Notes: generated by a model not told the origin, from the letters alone. 64,000 bases of DNA from Streptomyces sp. NBC_00091 (GCF_026343185.1 NZ_JAPEMA010000004.1:310001-374000), one strand, 5' to 3'; numbered from the stretch's first letter, positions 25,919 through 34,553 are shown. Numbers and translations are program-made.

Positions 25919-26052
25919 GGCACCGCCCGCGAACGACGTTCGTTGCGGCGGCCCAAGACTTTCGAGGACGGCCCGCCCGCCCCACCGCCTGAGAGGCTCC
26001 GACTGTCAGCAGGAAGAGCACAGCAACATCAAGGGCACGGAGGAACGGGGCC

Positions 26053-26412
26053 ATGGCTCAGCGCAAGGGTTGTCTCATCGGGTGTGGAATCGCGCTGGTG
26101 CTGGGAGTGGGGCTCCTCGTGGCGCTGTTCTTCGGGGCGGCCAAGGTGCTCGACATAGCCGACAAGACCCTGGTCGACCCGAAGGTCTACGAGGCGGTGA
26201 GCGTCGGCGACGCCGAGAGCGAGGTCCGCGCGAAGCTGCCCTCCGGCGACACCTTCGTCAAGGACGCCCTCAAGGACGGCGGCCCGGCCGAGCCCGCCGG
26301 GAGCGTGTGCGCCTGGTACCTCTCCAGCGCCGACACCCAGGCCGAGGACGTCCTCCGCTTCTGCTTCAAGGACGGCAAGCTCGCGGAGAAGGCCCAGTAC
26401 CGCATGAAGTAG
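26053..26412 (+). CDS. Small membrane-anchored protein of unknown function
   Basis: 119 residues with GGAGG upstream. A short basic N-terminus and one membrane helix (about residues 8-29, LIGCGIALVLGVGLLVALFF) precede an external domain of about 90 residues with two cysteines (SVCAWYL, RFCFKDG) that could form a disulfide. The pattern KVYEAVSVGDAESEVRAKLP resembles the start of SmpA/BamE-like or similar small domains, but I do not recognise a family. Confidence 0.6.
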   Translation: MAQRKGCLIGCGIALVLGVGLLVALFFGAAKVLDIADKTLVDPKVYEAVSVGDAESEVRAKLPSGDTFVKDALKDGGPAEPAGSVCAWYLSSADTQAEDVLRFCFKDGKLAEKAQYRMK

Positions 26413-26452
26413 CGTGCGCCACCCCCTGCGTACGGGGCCTTCCCCCGCGCTC

Positions 26453-26665
26453 CTACCGCGCCCGGCCGTCCAGCCGGGCGGCCGAGCGGGACAGCCCGTC
26501 GGCGGCCGTGGCGCAGCGCAGCGCCAGCTCGTCGACGCGCGCCCGGAAGGCGTCGGCCTGCGGGCCCTTCCAGTTCAGGCCGTCACAGGCGCTGCGGAGC
26601 CGGTCCGCCCGCTCGCGCAGGGCGGCGGCGTGGCTGCGCAGGCCGTCGGCGGGGTGCCCGGTCAC
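26453..26665 (-). CDS. WXG100-like small helical protein
   Basis: 70 residues from a GTG at 26665 that overlaps the stop of the haem oxygenase gene (GTGA), so translation is coupled. The sequence is two amphipathic helices joined by LNWKGPQADAFR, with the W-x-G turn and following F/R of ESAT-6/WXG100 proteins. It is shorter than the usual 100 residues. No type VII secretion ATPase is in the window. It may be a secretion partner or chaperone for the operon's proteins; this is inference. Confidence 0.65.
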   Translation of the reverse strand: MTGHPADGLRSHAAALRERADRLRSACDGLNWKGPQADAFRARVDELALRCATAADGLSRSAARLDGRAR

Positions 26666-28575
26666 GACCGCTCCTTCCAGGGGGCGAAGGCGTTGGTCAC
26701 TCCGGCCAGCGCCGGGGCCAGCTCGGGGTGGTGCCGCAGCAGCACCGTGACCATCGAGTTCCGGTCGATCCAGCGCATCCCCTCGGCCGTGTACACCTCC
26801 GGCCGGTAGTCGGTGGTGAAGAACCGGTCGCTCTTGAGACGGCGGGTGGCCATCAGCGCGAAGATCCGGAAGAGGGTGTCGCTGAACCCGAAGCCCGCCG
26901 GCCGCGGCTCGGCCAGGTTCCCGACCAGGGTGTCGACCCGTTCGAGCCGGCCGTCGTAGAGCTCCCGCAGCAGCGGGGTGTCGCCCGGGTGGCCCCCGGT
27001 CAGCTGCTCGAAGGAGGTGACCGGGCGCTTGCGCAGCATCTGCCGGTAGGCGTTGTAGCGCGGGATGCCCCGCTCGCGGTCGCGCAGGATGTCCACGGTC
27101 CCGAGGTCGATGTGCTCGCCGGACAGCCGCTTCAGGTTGCGCAGCGCGTCCGGGTGGTTGTGCAGGACCAGGGCGCCCGGGTTCGAGACCCCGAAGGTGT
27201 AGAACAGGTCGCTCATCCCGTAGGCGTCGATCGCGGTGCGCGTGGTCGCGCCCTGCATGTCGTCGAAGCCGATGATCTCGCGCCGCGCCCCGCGACGGTG
27301 GTCGCGGACGGTGATCTCGTCCGGGATCAGCGGGTGCAGCCGGTACGCCGACACGAACTCCTCCGTCATGGAGAAGGGCGCGGCGTGGTGGTCGGTGGCG
27401 GAGCCCCGGGAGCCGCTGAGGACCTCGCCGCCGATCCGGCCGAAGGTCTTGGTGACCCAGCGGGGCAGCAGCCCGTCCCAGTTGGCCCGCATCGCGTGGT
27501 GCACCACCGGGTGGTCGAGGATGCCCGGGGTCCACTCCACGGTGTGGATCTTCGCCATCAGGGCGGTGTTGATCAGCCGCGCGGTGTGGAAGAGCCGCTC
27601 GTCGTCCCAGGTGGGGTGGTGCGAGCGGACCAGGTCGCAGATGGCGTTGTGCTCCTTGGCGAAGAGCGTGTGCAGCAGCGACAGGCCGGTCCAGTAGTCG
27701 CTGTTCATGCCCGTCGCGTCGAGGCAGGCCATGTCGGGCCGCGGATCGGTGGGCAGCCGGCCGCCGTCGAGGATCAGGTGCCCGTGCTCCCCGGTGCGCA
27801 GCGAGCGGCAGCGGGCCTCGTCGGAGCCGTAGATCTGCGAGCCGTCCCACCAGTGGGTGACGGTGTTCTCGTACGTCGGCGGGACGTCGGGGGTGGTGTG
27901 GGCGACCGGGTCGGGGCGGGTGCGGTTGACCCGCATCGGGCAGGTGCCGCCCTGCTCCGCCCAGTCGTCGTCGGCGGCGAGCGGGACGGTGAAGGGCTCG
28001 GCCTCCTCGTTGTCCCCGTGGTTGGCCCAGCCGTGGTTCTGGAACTGGATCCACGCGGCGGCCAGCAGGTTCAGGGTGGGCGCGGGGGTGAACCCGCGCC
28101 GGGCCAGGAGCTCCCGGCTGACCTCGCGGGGACTGGGAGCCATCAGCTCCTCGTCCTTGTCCGGATAGGCCATGTGCAGCGGGGAGTTGCGGTCCAGACG
28201 GGTGCCCACCCGGCCCATGTCCTCGTCGTACGGGTCGTAGCCCGAGCCGTCGTACGAGCGGTACGGCGCGAGGCGCGGCGTGGGGCGCCGCTTGCGTTCG
28301 CCCCCCGCGCCGAAGGTGTCGTGCAGGTTGTGGCGGCGCAGGTCCTCGCGGATGACGGCCAGGTTCATCAGGCCGATCGGGCCCGGCAGTTCGTACCACT
28401 CGCGGGTGCGGTTGATCCGGGCGAAGGCCGCCGACTCCAGCCGCTCCAGCAGGCCGGGCGGGCCGTACGGCTCCGGCGGCGCGGGCGGCGTCGACTGCCG
28501 GTGGCCCGCCTGGGCCGGCAGCTCCGGGCCGGCTGCCGTATCCGTCGGCGGGGTGTGGGAGGAGGTGTCGGTCAT
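26662..28575 (-). CDS. COX/alpha-dioxygenase-like haem peroxidase
   Basis: 637 residues, no signal peptide. The animal-haem-peroxidase fold of fatty-acid oxygenases is shown by the distal histidine in FQNHGWANHG (His181, like IHDW in plant alpha-DOX), TLFAKEHNAICD (the universal KEHN block), AKIHTVEWTPGIL, and EEFVSAYRLHPLIPD with catalytic Tyr411 and proximal haem ligand His414 in the exact Y-x-x-H spacing of COX, alpha-DOX and fungal Ppo. It should insert O2 into a fatty acid to give a hydroperoxide. It lies fifth in a six-gene operon after a lipase and a P450. Regiochemistry (alpha or mid-chain) cannot be read. Confidence 0.9.
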   Translation of the reverse strand: MTDTSSHTPPTDTAAGPELPAQAGHRQSTPPAPPEPYGPPGLLERLESAAFARINRTREWYELPGPIGLMNLAVIREDLRRHNLHDTFGAGGERKRRPTPRLAPYRSYDGSGYDPYDEDMGRVGTRLDRNSPLHMAYPDKDEELMAPSPREVSRELLARRGFTPAPTLNLLAAAWIQFQNHGWANHGDNEEAEPFTVPLAADDDWAEQGGTCPMRVNRTRPDPVAHTTPDVPPTYENTVTHWWDGSQIYGSDEARCRSLRTGEHGHLILDGGRLPTDPRPDMACLDATGMNSDYWTGLSLLHTLFAKEHNAICDLVRSHHPTWDDERLFHTARLINTALMAKIHTVEWTPGILDHPVVHHAMRANWDGLLPRWVTKTFGRIGGEVLSGSRGSATDHHAAPFSMTEEFVSAYRLHPLIPDEITVRDHRRGARREIIGFDDMQGATTRTAIDAYGMSDLFYTFGVSNPGALVLHNHPDALRNLKRLSGEHIDLGTVDILRDRERGIPRYNAYRQMLRKRPVTSFEQLTGGHPGDTPLLRELYDGRLERVDTLVGNLAEPRPAGFGFSDTLFRIFALMATRRLKSDRFFTTDYRPEVYTAEGMRWIDRNSMVTVLLRHHPELAPALAGVTNAFAPWKERS

Positions 28576-28584
28576 ACGGGGTCC

Positions 28585-29949
28585 TCAGCGGTCGTGGAGG
28601 GAGAAGAGGTGCGTGCCGGTGACCCGGCCGCGGAAGGCGGCGAGTTCGGAGTCGACGTGCGAGCGCGCGTGGGGGACATCGTGTTCGAGGTTGTGCGCGT
28701 ACCGCTCGGCGGCATGGCAGAGCGGGAAGGCCTGGGTGTCGTCCGTCCAGCTGAACTCGGTGAACTCGGGCGGCAGTTCGTACGGAGAGACCGCGGAGCG
28801 GCCCTCCAGGCTGGGCACGATGTCGTGCTCGTTGACGAGGGACAGCACCCGGGTGCGCGGATCGGCGGCCCGTTTCTGGTCGATGGGCGAACCGATCGCG
28901 ACCACGTGCGTCACCGTGTACAGCGCGTTGAAGTCCCGGCTCGCCGCCAGGTTCATCGCGGTGATCCCGCCCTGGCTGTGGCCGACCAGCGCGATCTGCG
29001 AACCGGAGGGGACGAGCCGGCGCAGGGCCCTGACCACCGCGCGGGTGTACGTGGTGTCGATGGAGCCCAGCGCGTCGATGCCGCCGAGGAGGTCCTGCGG
29101 GCTCTCCTGGTTGAAGGTGGGTCCCATGCCGGCCAGTTGGACGACGTAGCGGCGGACCCCGTCCGGTCCGGCGACCTGCTGTACGAGGAGCAGGCCGCGC
29201 GTGCCGATCCGGTCGATGTTGCGGACGTAGCCGACGATGGTGCCCGAGGTGTCGATGCTGCCCAGCAGCCCGGGTGAGGGGCTGTGCGGTTCGGCGCGGC
29301 CGCGGCCCCGGTTGAGGAAGGCCCAGACCGTGGTGCTGACCCCGGCGAAGTAGTCCGAGGTCAGGGGCCGGCCGGTGGCGATCTGCCAGCCCGCGGTGTC
29401 GTTGAAGGGGTTCTCGTCGGTCAGCGCGTTCCAGGCCATGATGTCGGTGAAGGAAGGCGCCAGCAGGGCGAGGGCGTACTCCGCGCCCTTCTCGGTCAGC
29501 AGCCCCCTGAACACCCGTACCGCCTCGGCCTGGCGGTCCTCGTCGATGGCGCGCAGCACCCGCGAGGTGGTCGGGTTGTCCAGCAGCTCCGGGTGGCGCA
29601 CGGCGGCCGCCCGGATCCGCGCCTTGAGGCCGGTGACGGCGAGGCTGACCGCCAGGCTCTCCCGGCTGGTGAGCACCCCGGCCAGCCAGAGGGCGCCGGC
29701 GAGCGGGGTGTTCCCCTGCGGCGCCCAGCCCAGACCCCTGGGATCCGTCAGGGTCCGCAGGAGGTCGCGCTGGGCGGCGCGGGCCCGGCGCGGGCCGGCC
29801 GCCACCAGGGGCAGGCGGGGGCCGAGGGCGATCCGGGAGGCGTAGCGCGCGGCGTCGCGCACCGCGTCGGCGGCTTCGGCCAGCTCGCGGCAGACGTGGT
29901 GCAGGGAGGCGACGTCCGGTTGGGTGACGGACGCGTCGGTTTCGGACAC
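28585..29949 (-). CDS. Lipase-type alpha/beta hydrolase with helical N-terminal domain
   Basis: 454 residues. The C-terminal half (about 230-454) has the serine-lipase elbow LVGHSQGGITAM (Ser325), a likely acid in NEHDIVP (Asp376) and a late histidine (His412 or His431). The first about 170 residues are helical and charged, without a signal peptide. Nine bases separate it from the haem oxygenase gene. It probably releases the acyl substrate for that oxygenase; this rests on gene order and the lipase motif. Confidence 0.82.
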   Translation of the reverse strand: MSETDASVTQPDVASLHHVCRELAEAADAVRDAARYASRIALGPRLPLVAAGPRRARAAQRDLLRTLTDPRGLGWAPQGNTPLAGALWLAGVLTSRESLAVSLAVTGLKARIRAAAVRHPELLDNPTTSRVLRAIDEDRQAEAVRVFRGLLTEKGAEYALALLAPSFTDIMAWNALTDENPFNDTAGWQIATGRPLTSDYFAGVSTTVWAFLNRGRGRAEPHSPSPGLLGSIDTSGTIVGYVRNIDRIGTRGLLLVQQVAGPDGVRRYVVQLAGMGPTFNQESPQDLLGGIDALGSIDTTYTRAVVRALRRLVPSGSQIALVGHSQGGITAMNLAASRDFNALYTVTHVVAIGSPIDQKRAADPRTRVLSLVNEHDIVPSLEGRSAVSPYELPPEFTEFSWTDDTQAFPLCHAAERYAHNLEHDVPHARSHVDSELAAFRGRVTGTHLFSLHDR

Positions 29950-29961
29950 GGTGCTTCCCCC

Positions 29962-31314
29962 TTACAGCCGGCCGAGGCGCAGCCGGATGGCGGCCGTGTC
30001 GAGGATCCCCGGCAGCGGACGCCCCGGGTCGAGCACCGGACGGGCCCCGGTGAGGCGGTGGCCGCGCAGCACCTCGGCGCAGACCAGAGAGGTGAGCAGC
30101 AGGGCGACGTACTCGCCGGGGCAGCGGGCGCCGCCGTGGCTGAACGGGGCCACGCGGGTGTCCGCGTGCACGCCCGGGGTCAGCCAGCGGCCCGGAGCGA
30201 AGAGGTGCCCGCCGTCGACCTGTGCGGGGTCGCGCTGGTGGAAGCCCATCGGCACCAGGACGTTGGTGCCGGCCGGGTAGCGCACCCCGCGCCACTCGGT
30301 CTCGGTACGGGTGACCCGTACGAGGTCGGGGACGATCGGGTACAGCCGCACCGACTCCTCCAGGCAGGCCCGCAGCCGCGGCAGCCCGGGGACGCCCTCG
30401 GCCGCCTCGGCGTGCGCGGCCTCCTGCTCGGCCGGGTGGTGCGCGAGCAGCAGCAGGGTGCGGGCGACGACGGGCGCGGCGAGGTCGATGCCCAGCAGCC
30501 AGTGGTGGGTCTGGCCCAGCGGGTCGGTGCCCTCCGGGGCGGGCTCGCTCAGCGCGCGGGCGGCCAGGGTGTGCGCGGGCGCGTCGGCCGCGTACCGCGT
30601 GATCCGGGCCTCGATCTTCGAGTAGAGCGCCTTGGCGGCCTCCGGCTTGCTGCGGCCCATCCAGTTGGCCTGGCCGCGCAGGGTGGCGAGCCAGTCGGAC
30701 AGCTCCTGGTCGTCGGACGCCTGGTCGCCGAGGACCACCCGCCGGGAGATGCGGGTCAGGGTCTTCCACAGCAGCGGGAAGTCGACGACCGTGCGGTCGG
30801 TGAGCCTCCTGCACTCCTCCTCGACGACGGTCCGGAACTCCCCGCAGGAGGGGTGTACCGGCTGGTCGGCGGCGAGCGCGCGGTCGTTGACCCGGCGCCG
30901 GTCCTCACGCACCTGGCCGTGCGAGCAGATCACCCCGGTGGGTTCGAAGACGGACAGGCTGTCGTACTTGTCGTCCGCGTCCATGGAGAGGTCCGAGACC
31001 GGCTCCTCGAAGAAGCGCCGGATGTCGGCCTGGTCGAACAGGACGAGCATCTCGCCGGAGAGCGCGCGCACCATCACGGGCGCGCCGCCGTGCCGGGCCT
31101 TCATCGCCCGCAGGGTGGCGTTCGACCAGGCGGGCTGGTTCACGCGGGAGTACAGCGCCATGACCGGGAACCGGGGGTTGGCGACGCCGCGTACGAAGAC
31201 GGGCAGGGTGTGGGTGGCGACGAAGCGGACGGTCTCCGCCAGGCCGGCCCGGACGGGGGGCAGTACGGGCGTCTCGTCCCGGGTGGTGCCCGGGGCCTCG
31301 ATGGACTGGGTCAT
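29962..31314 (-). CDS. Cytochrome P450 lacking the I-helix threonine
   Basis: 450 residues from the ATG at 31314, overlapping the stop of the oxidase gene (ATGA). ExxR is ESVR (320-323) and the haem loop is FSHGGARCPG with axial Cys398. In the I helix, where monooxygenases have (A/G)Gx(D/E)T, this protein has LGIDLA (274-279): the oxygen-activating Thr is Leu. P450s that rearrange or use hydroperoxides (CYP74, CYP5/8, CYP152, fungal Ppo domains) also lack it. Next to a COX-like oxygenase, a hydroperoxide isomerase/peroxygenase role is likely. Confidence 0.88.
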   Translation of the reverse strand: MTQSIEAPGTTRDETPVLPPVRAGLAETVRFVATHTLPVFVRGVANPRFPVMALYSRVNQPAWSNATLRAMKARHGGAPVMVRALSGEMLVLFDQADIRRFFEEPVSDLSMDADDKYDSLSVFEPTGVICSHGQVREDRRRVNDRALAADQPVHPSCGEFRTVVEEECRRLTDRTVVDFPLLWKTLTRISRRVVLGDQASDDQELSDWLATLRGQANWMGRSKPEAAKALYSKIEARITRYAADAPAHTLAARALSEPAPEGTDPLGQTHHWLLGIDLAAPVVARTLLLLAHHPAEQEAAHAEAAEGVPGLPRLRACLEESVRLYPIVPDLVRVTRTETEWRGVRYPAGTNVLVPMGFHQRDPAQVDGGHLFAPGRWLTPGVHADTRVAPFSHGGARCPGEYVALLLTSLVCAEVLRGHRLTGARPVLDPGRPLPGILDTAAIRLRLGRL

Positions 31315-32720
31315 GCCGTGACCACCTTGCCGGGGTTGAGCAGGTTCTTGGGGTCGAACAGCCGCTTGAGGCCGCGCTGGAGCTCCAGGGAGACGGGGCC
31401 CAGCTCGCGCTCCAGCCACTCCCGCTTGAGGGTGCCGATGCCGTGCTCGCCGGTGGTCGTACCGCCCAGTTCGAGGCCGGCGGCCATGATGGCGTCGTAC
31501 GCCTCCTGGGCGCGGCGGAACTCGTCCGCGTCGGACTCGTCGAAGACGACCGTGGGGTGCAGGTTGCCGTCACCGGCGTGGCCGAGGGTGAAGATCTTCA
31601 GCCCGTAGCGCTCGGCGATCACCTCGATCTGGCCGATCAGCTCGGGGAGCGCGGTACGGGGCACCGCGACGTCCTCGATGAAGGCGGTGAGCCCGCCGCC
31701 CCGGGAGGCCATGTAACGGCCGATGGCCGGGCTGACCAGGCGGCGCGCCTCGATGATCTCGTACGCCTCCTTGCTGGTGGCCGAGGTGGCCACCTCGTGG
31801 GCGCCCGCCTTCCTGCAGAGGACCGCCATGGCGGCAAGGTCCGGCGCGGGGTCGGCGGAGTCGCTCTCGACGATCAGGGTGGCGGCGCTGCCGGGACGCA
31901 GCAGCGGGTGGCCGAGTTCCACGATGGCCTCGGTGGTGGCCCGGTCGAGGAGTTCGAGCGCGGACGGGGTGTGGCCGGCGGCGGTGATCGCGGCGACGGC
32001 GTCCCCGGCGGCGGTCAGGCTGGGGAATTGGGCGAGCAGGGAGAGCGCCGGGGGCCGGGCGGGCCGCAGTGCGAGGGTGGCGCCGACGACCACCGCCAGG
32101 GTGCCCTCCGAGCCGACGATCAGGCGCGTCAGGTCGTATCCGGCGACGCCCTTGGCGGTGTCCCGGCCGGTGCGCATCCGCCGCCCGTCGGGCAGGACGA
32201 GGTCCAGCCCGAGGACGTAGTCGGCGGTGACCCCGTACTTCACGCAGCAGATGCCGCCCGCGCCGGTGGCGATGTTCCCGCCGATGGTGCAGCGCTCCCA
32301 GGAGGCCGGGTCCGGCGGGTACGTCAGCCCGTGCTCGGCCACGGCCTGTGCGAGGCGGCGGGTGGTGACCCCGGGCTGGCAGCGCACCAGGCGGTTGGCG
32401 GGGTCGATGGACAGGATCTCGTCCATCGCGGCGGTGGACAGCACCACGCAGCCGTCGATGGCGTTGGCGGCGCCGGCCAGGCCCGTGCGGGCGCCCTGCG
32501 GGACGACGGGGACGCCCAGTTCGTAGGCGGTCCGCATGATGTGCTCGACCTGTTCGGCCGTGCGCGGGACGGCGACCACGGCCGGGGTTCCGCACTCGGA
32601 GAAGGGAGCGGAGTCCCGGGAGTGCGCGGCGAGTTCCGCCGGGTCGGTGAGCAGGGCTTCCGGGGGGAGCGCGGAGCGGAGCCTGCTGAGCAGGAGGGGG
32701 GTGTCGGTGGTGGGGGACAT
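31311..32720 (-). CDS. FAD-linked 2-hydroxyacid oxidase/dehydrogenase (GlcD family)
   Basis: 469 residues from the ATG at 32720 (GGAAGG upstream). The FAD_binding_4 domain has VVPQGARTGLAGAAN and ERCTIGGNIATGAGG; the C-terminal FAD-oxidase domain has FTLGHAGDGNLHP and TGEHGIGTLKREWL, both conserved in glycolate, D-lactate and D-2-hydroxyglutarate dehydrogenases. It oxidises a 2-hydroxy acid to a 2-oxo acid. Gene order places it between a ThDP 2-oxoacid decarboxylase and oxygenases, so a 2-hydroxy fatty acid or mandelate-like acid is the likely substrate. Confidence 0.88.
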   Translation of the reverse strand: MSPTTDTPLLLSRLRSALPPEALLTDPAELAAHSRDSAPFSECGTPAVVAVPRTAEQVEHIMRTAYELGVPVVPQGARTGLAGAANAIDGCVVLSTAAMDEILSIDPANRLVRCQPGVTTRRLAQAVAEHGLTYPPDPASWERCTIGGNIATGAGGICCVKYGVTADYVLGLDLVLPDGRRMRTGRDTAKGVAGYDLTRLIVGSEGTLAVVVGATLALRPARPPALSLLAQFPSLTAAGDAVAAITAAGHTPSALELLDRATTEAIVELGHPLLRPGSAATLIVESDSADPAPDLAAMAVLCRKAGAHEVATSATSKEAYEIIEARRLVSPAIGRYMASRGGGLTAFIEDVAVPRTALPELIGQIEVIAERYGLKIFTLGHAGDGNLHPTVVFDESDADEFRRAQEAYDAIMAAGLELGGTTTGEHGIGTLKREWLERELGPVSLELQRGLKRLFDPKNLLNPGKVVTA

Positions 32721-32791
32721 GCCGGCCTTCCGAGGCGGTGCGGTGGAACGGGGCGCGGTGGAACGGGGGTGTGGCGGAGCGGAGTCGGGGG

Positions 32792-34402
32792 CTACAGGGT
32801 GGGGAGCTCGGTGGTGACCGGTACGTCGATGAGCACCGGGCCGTCCTGCTGGAGGGCCGACTCCCGCACCAGCTTGGCCAGTTCGCCGAAGCCGGTCGCC
32901 AGGTGGGCGCGTACCCCGTAGCCGGTGGCGATGGCCGCGATGTCCAGGCCGGGGATGTCGAGCCCGGGGGCGCCCTGGGCCTGCTCCACCTGGGCGAACC
33001 ACTGGAGGATCGCGTAGCGCTGGTTGCTCAGCACGACGAAGGTGACGGGGACCTTGTAGGCGGCCGCGGTCCACAGCGCCTGCACGGCGTAGTGGGTGGA
33101 GCCGTCGCCGATGACGCAGACCACGGGCCGGTCCGGGGCCCCGAGCTGGGCGCCCACGGCCGCGGCGAGGCCGAAGCCGAGACCGCCGCCCGCCGTGAAG
33201 AGGAAGGAGCCCGGGGTGCTGATCCGGGTGGCGTCGTGGAACTGGCCCAGGTTGGACGGGGATTCGTTGACCCACAGGGTGTTCGCGGGGGCGCCCTGCG
33301 CGATGGCCGTCATCGCGGCGAGCGGGGTGAGCACCCCGTCGACCTCCTCGAAGGACTCGGCCCGCTCGATCCGCCCGGCCCGGGGCGAGCCCTCGCGTGG
33401 GGGCAGCTCCGCGAGCAGGGCCCGTACGGTCAGGGCGAGGTCGGCGACCAGCGCGTCCCCGACGGGGGCGCGGGCCGCCTCCTCCGCGTCCCGGGTCAGC
33501 TGCACCAGCTCGGCGCCCTCGGGCAGGTAGGCGCCGGGGACGTAGGGGTAGTAGCAGAACACCGGGGCGCCGATCACCAGGACCAGGTCGTGGCCCTCGA
33601 GGCAGCGGGTCAGCGGCGCGATGGCCGGGGGCAGCATGCCGCGGTACTGCGGGTGGGACTTGGGGAAGGCGATCCGGCCCTCGGTGGGCGCCGACCAGAC
33701 GGGCAGGCCGGTGCGCTCGGCCAGTTCCACGACGGCGTCCCAGGCTCCGGCGGCGTCCACGTCGTTGCCGGCGACGAGGACGGCGCTGCGGGCGCCGGCC
33801 AGGCGCGCGGCGAGCTGCCGGACCACCTCGGCGGAGGGGGCGGCGGCGTGCGTGACGGTGCGGGCCGCGGTCCGTTGGGCGGCCCGGTCCTCGGTCTCGT
33901 CGAGCACCACGTCGAAGTCGTCCATGGGCAGCGAGAGGAACACCGGGCCCTGCGGCGGGGTTTCGGCGATCTGCGCGGCGCGGGCGAGGGCGGGTGCGAC
34001 GTCCGCCGCGCGCGGGGGCTCGTACGCCCACTTCACGGCGGGCTGGGGCAGGAGGGTGGACTGGGGGTTGGTCAGCAGGGCCTCCATGGTGAGCATGGCG
34101 CGGACCTGCTGGCCGGCGGTGACGACCATGGGGGTGCGGTTGGCGCGGGCGTTCAGGATCGCGCCCATCGCGTTGCCCGTGCCCGGGCCGGTGTGCAGGT
34201 TGACCAGGCCGGTGGTGCCGGAGGCGAGGGCGTAGCCGTCGGCCATGCCGACGACCACGGCCTCCTGGAGCCCCAGAACGTAGCGGAAGTCCTCCGGGAA
34301 CTGCTTGAGCATGGGCAGTTCGGTCGATCCGGGGTTGCCGAAGACCGTGGTCATCCCACGGGCTCGGAGGACATCCATGACCGACTCTCGGACCGTGCGC
34401 AT
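32792..34402 (-). CDS. mdlC: Benzoylformate decarboxylase-like ThDP enzyme
   Basis: 536 residues from the ATG at 34402 (AAGGA upstream). It aligns closely by eye with Pseudomonas benzoylformate decarboxylase: FGNPGSTELP (Ser26), LQEA (Glu47), NLHTGPGTGN (His70) and GDGSTHYAVQALW (ThDP/Mg). The active-site block VFRYHQY of BFD reads VFCYYPY here, so the second catalytic histidine (His281 in BFD) is Tyr284. It should decarboxylate a 2-oxo acid to an aldehyde, probably with altered substrate range. First gene of the operon. Confidence 0.87.
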   Translation of the reverse strand: MRTVRESVMDVLRARGMTTVFGNPGSTELPMLKQFPEDFRYVLGLQEAVVVGMADGYALASGTTGLVNLHTGPGTGNAMGAILNARANRTPMVVTAGQQVRAMLTMEALLTNPQSTLLPQPAVKWAYEPPRAADVAPALARAAQIAETPPQGPVFLSLPMDDFDVVLDETEDRAAQRTAARTVTHAAAPSAEVVRQLAARLAGARSAVLVAGNDVDAAGAWDAVVELAERTGLPVWSAPTEGRIAFPKSHPQYRGMLPPAIAPLTRCLEGHDLVLVIGAPVFCYYPYVPGAYLPEGAELVQLTRDAEEAARAPVGDALVADLALTVRALLAELPPREGSPRAGRIERAESFEEVDGVLTPLAAMTAIAQGAPANTLWVNESPSNLGQFHDATRISTPGSFLFTAGGGLGFGLAAAVGAQLGAPDRPVVCVIGDGSTHYAVQALWTAAAYKVPVTFVVLSNQRYAILQWFAQVEQAQGAPGLDIPGLDIAAIATGYGVRAHLATGFGELAKLVRESALQQDGPVLIDVPVTTELPTL

Positions 34403-34436
34403 GGGCGTTCCTTCGCGGAGCAGGCGGAAACAGTGG

Positions 34437-34452
34437 GTGATCAATCCATCAC
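34437..34452. promoter_or_regulatory. Candidate operator upstream of the oxygenase operon
   Basis: GTGAT-CAATCC-ATCAC is a perfect 5-6-5 inverted repeat about 35 bp before the decarboxylase start, in the A/T-richer promoter region. It lies close to a possible leftward -35 (TTGATG, complement of 34461-34466). The cognate regulator is not encoded nearby. Confidence 0.5.
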
Positions 34453-34553
34453 ATTGCGTTCATCAAGGCAAAATCCATGATCCGTTCGGGTCGGACGCCG
34501 GTGAAGGCCTGGCAGCCGCCCGCTCCGCGTGTTAACGGCTCAGGTGGGCCGGC

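Noticed and set aside
26453..30814. A 1453-codon open frame on the minus strand across the P450, lipase and oxygenase genes
   Set aside because: Out-of-frame shadow of real genes; Pro/Arg/His-rich with no motifs. Only its last 70 codons (26453-26665) form a real gene.
29962..34402. A simple mandelate-degradation operon
   Set aside because: The decarboxylase and oxidase alone would fit, but the co-transcribed P450, lipase and COX-like oxygenase are not part of mandelate catabolism, and the BFD-like enzyme lacks the second histidine. Kept only as an alternative.
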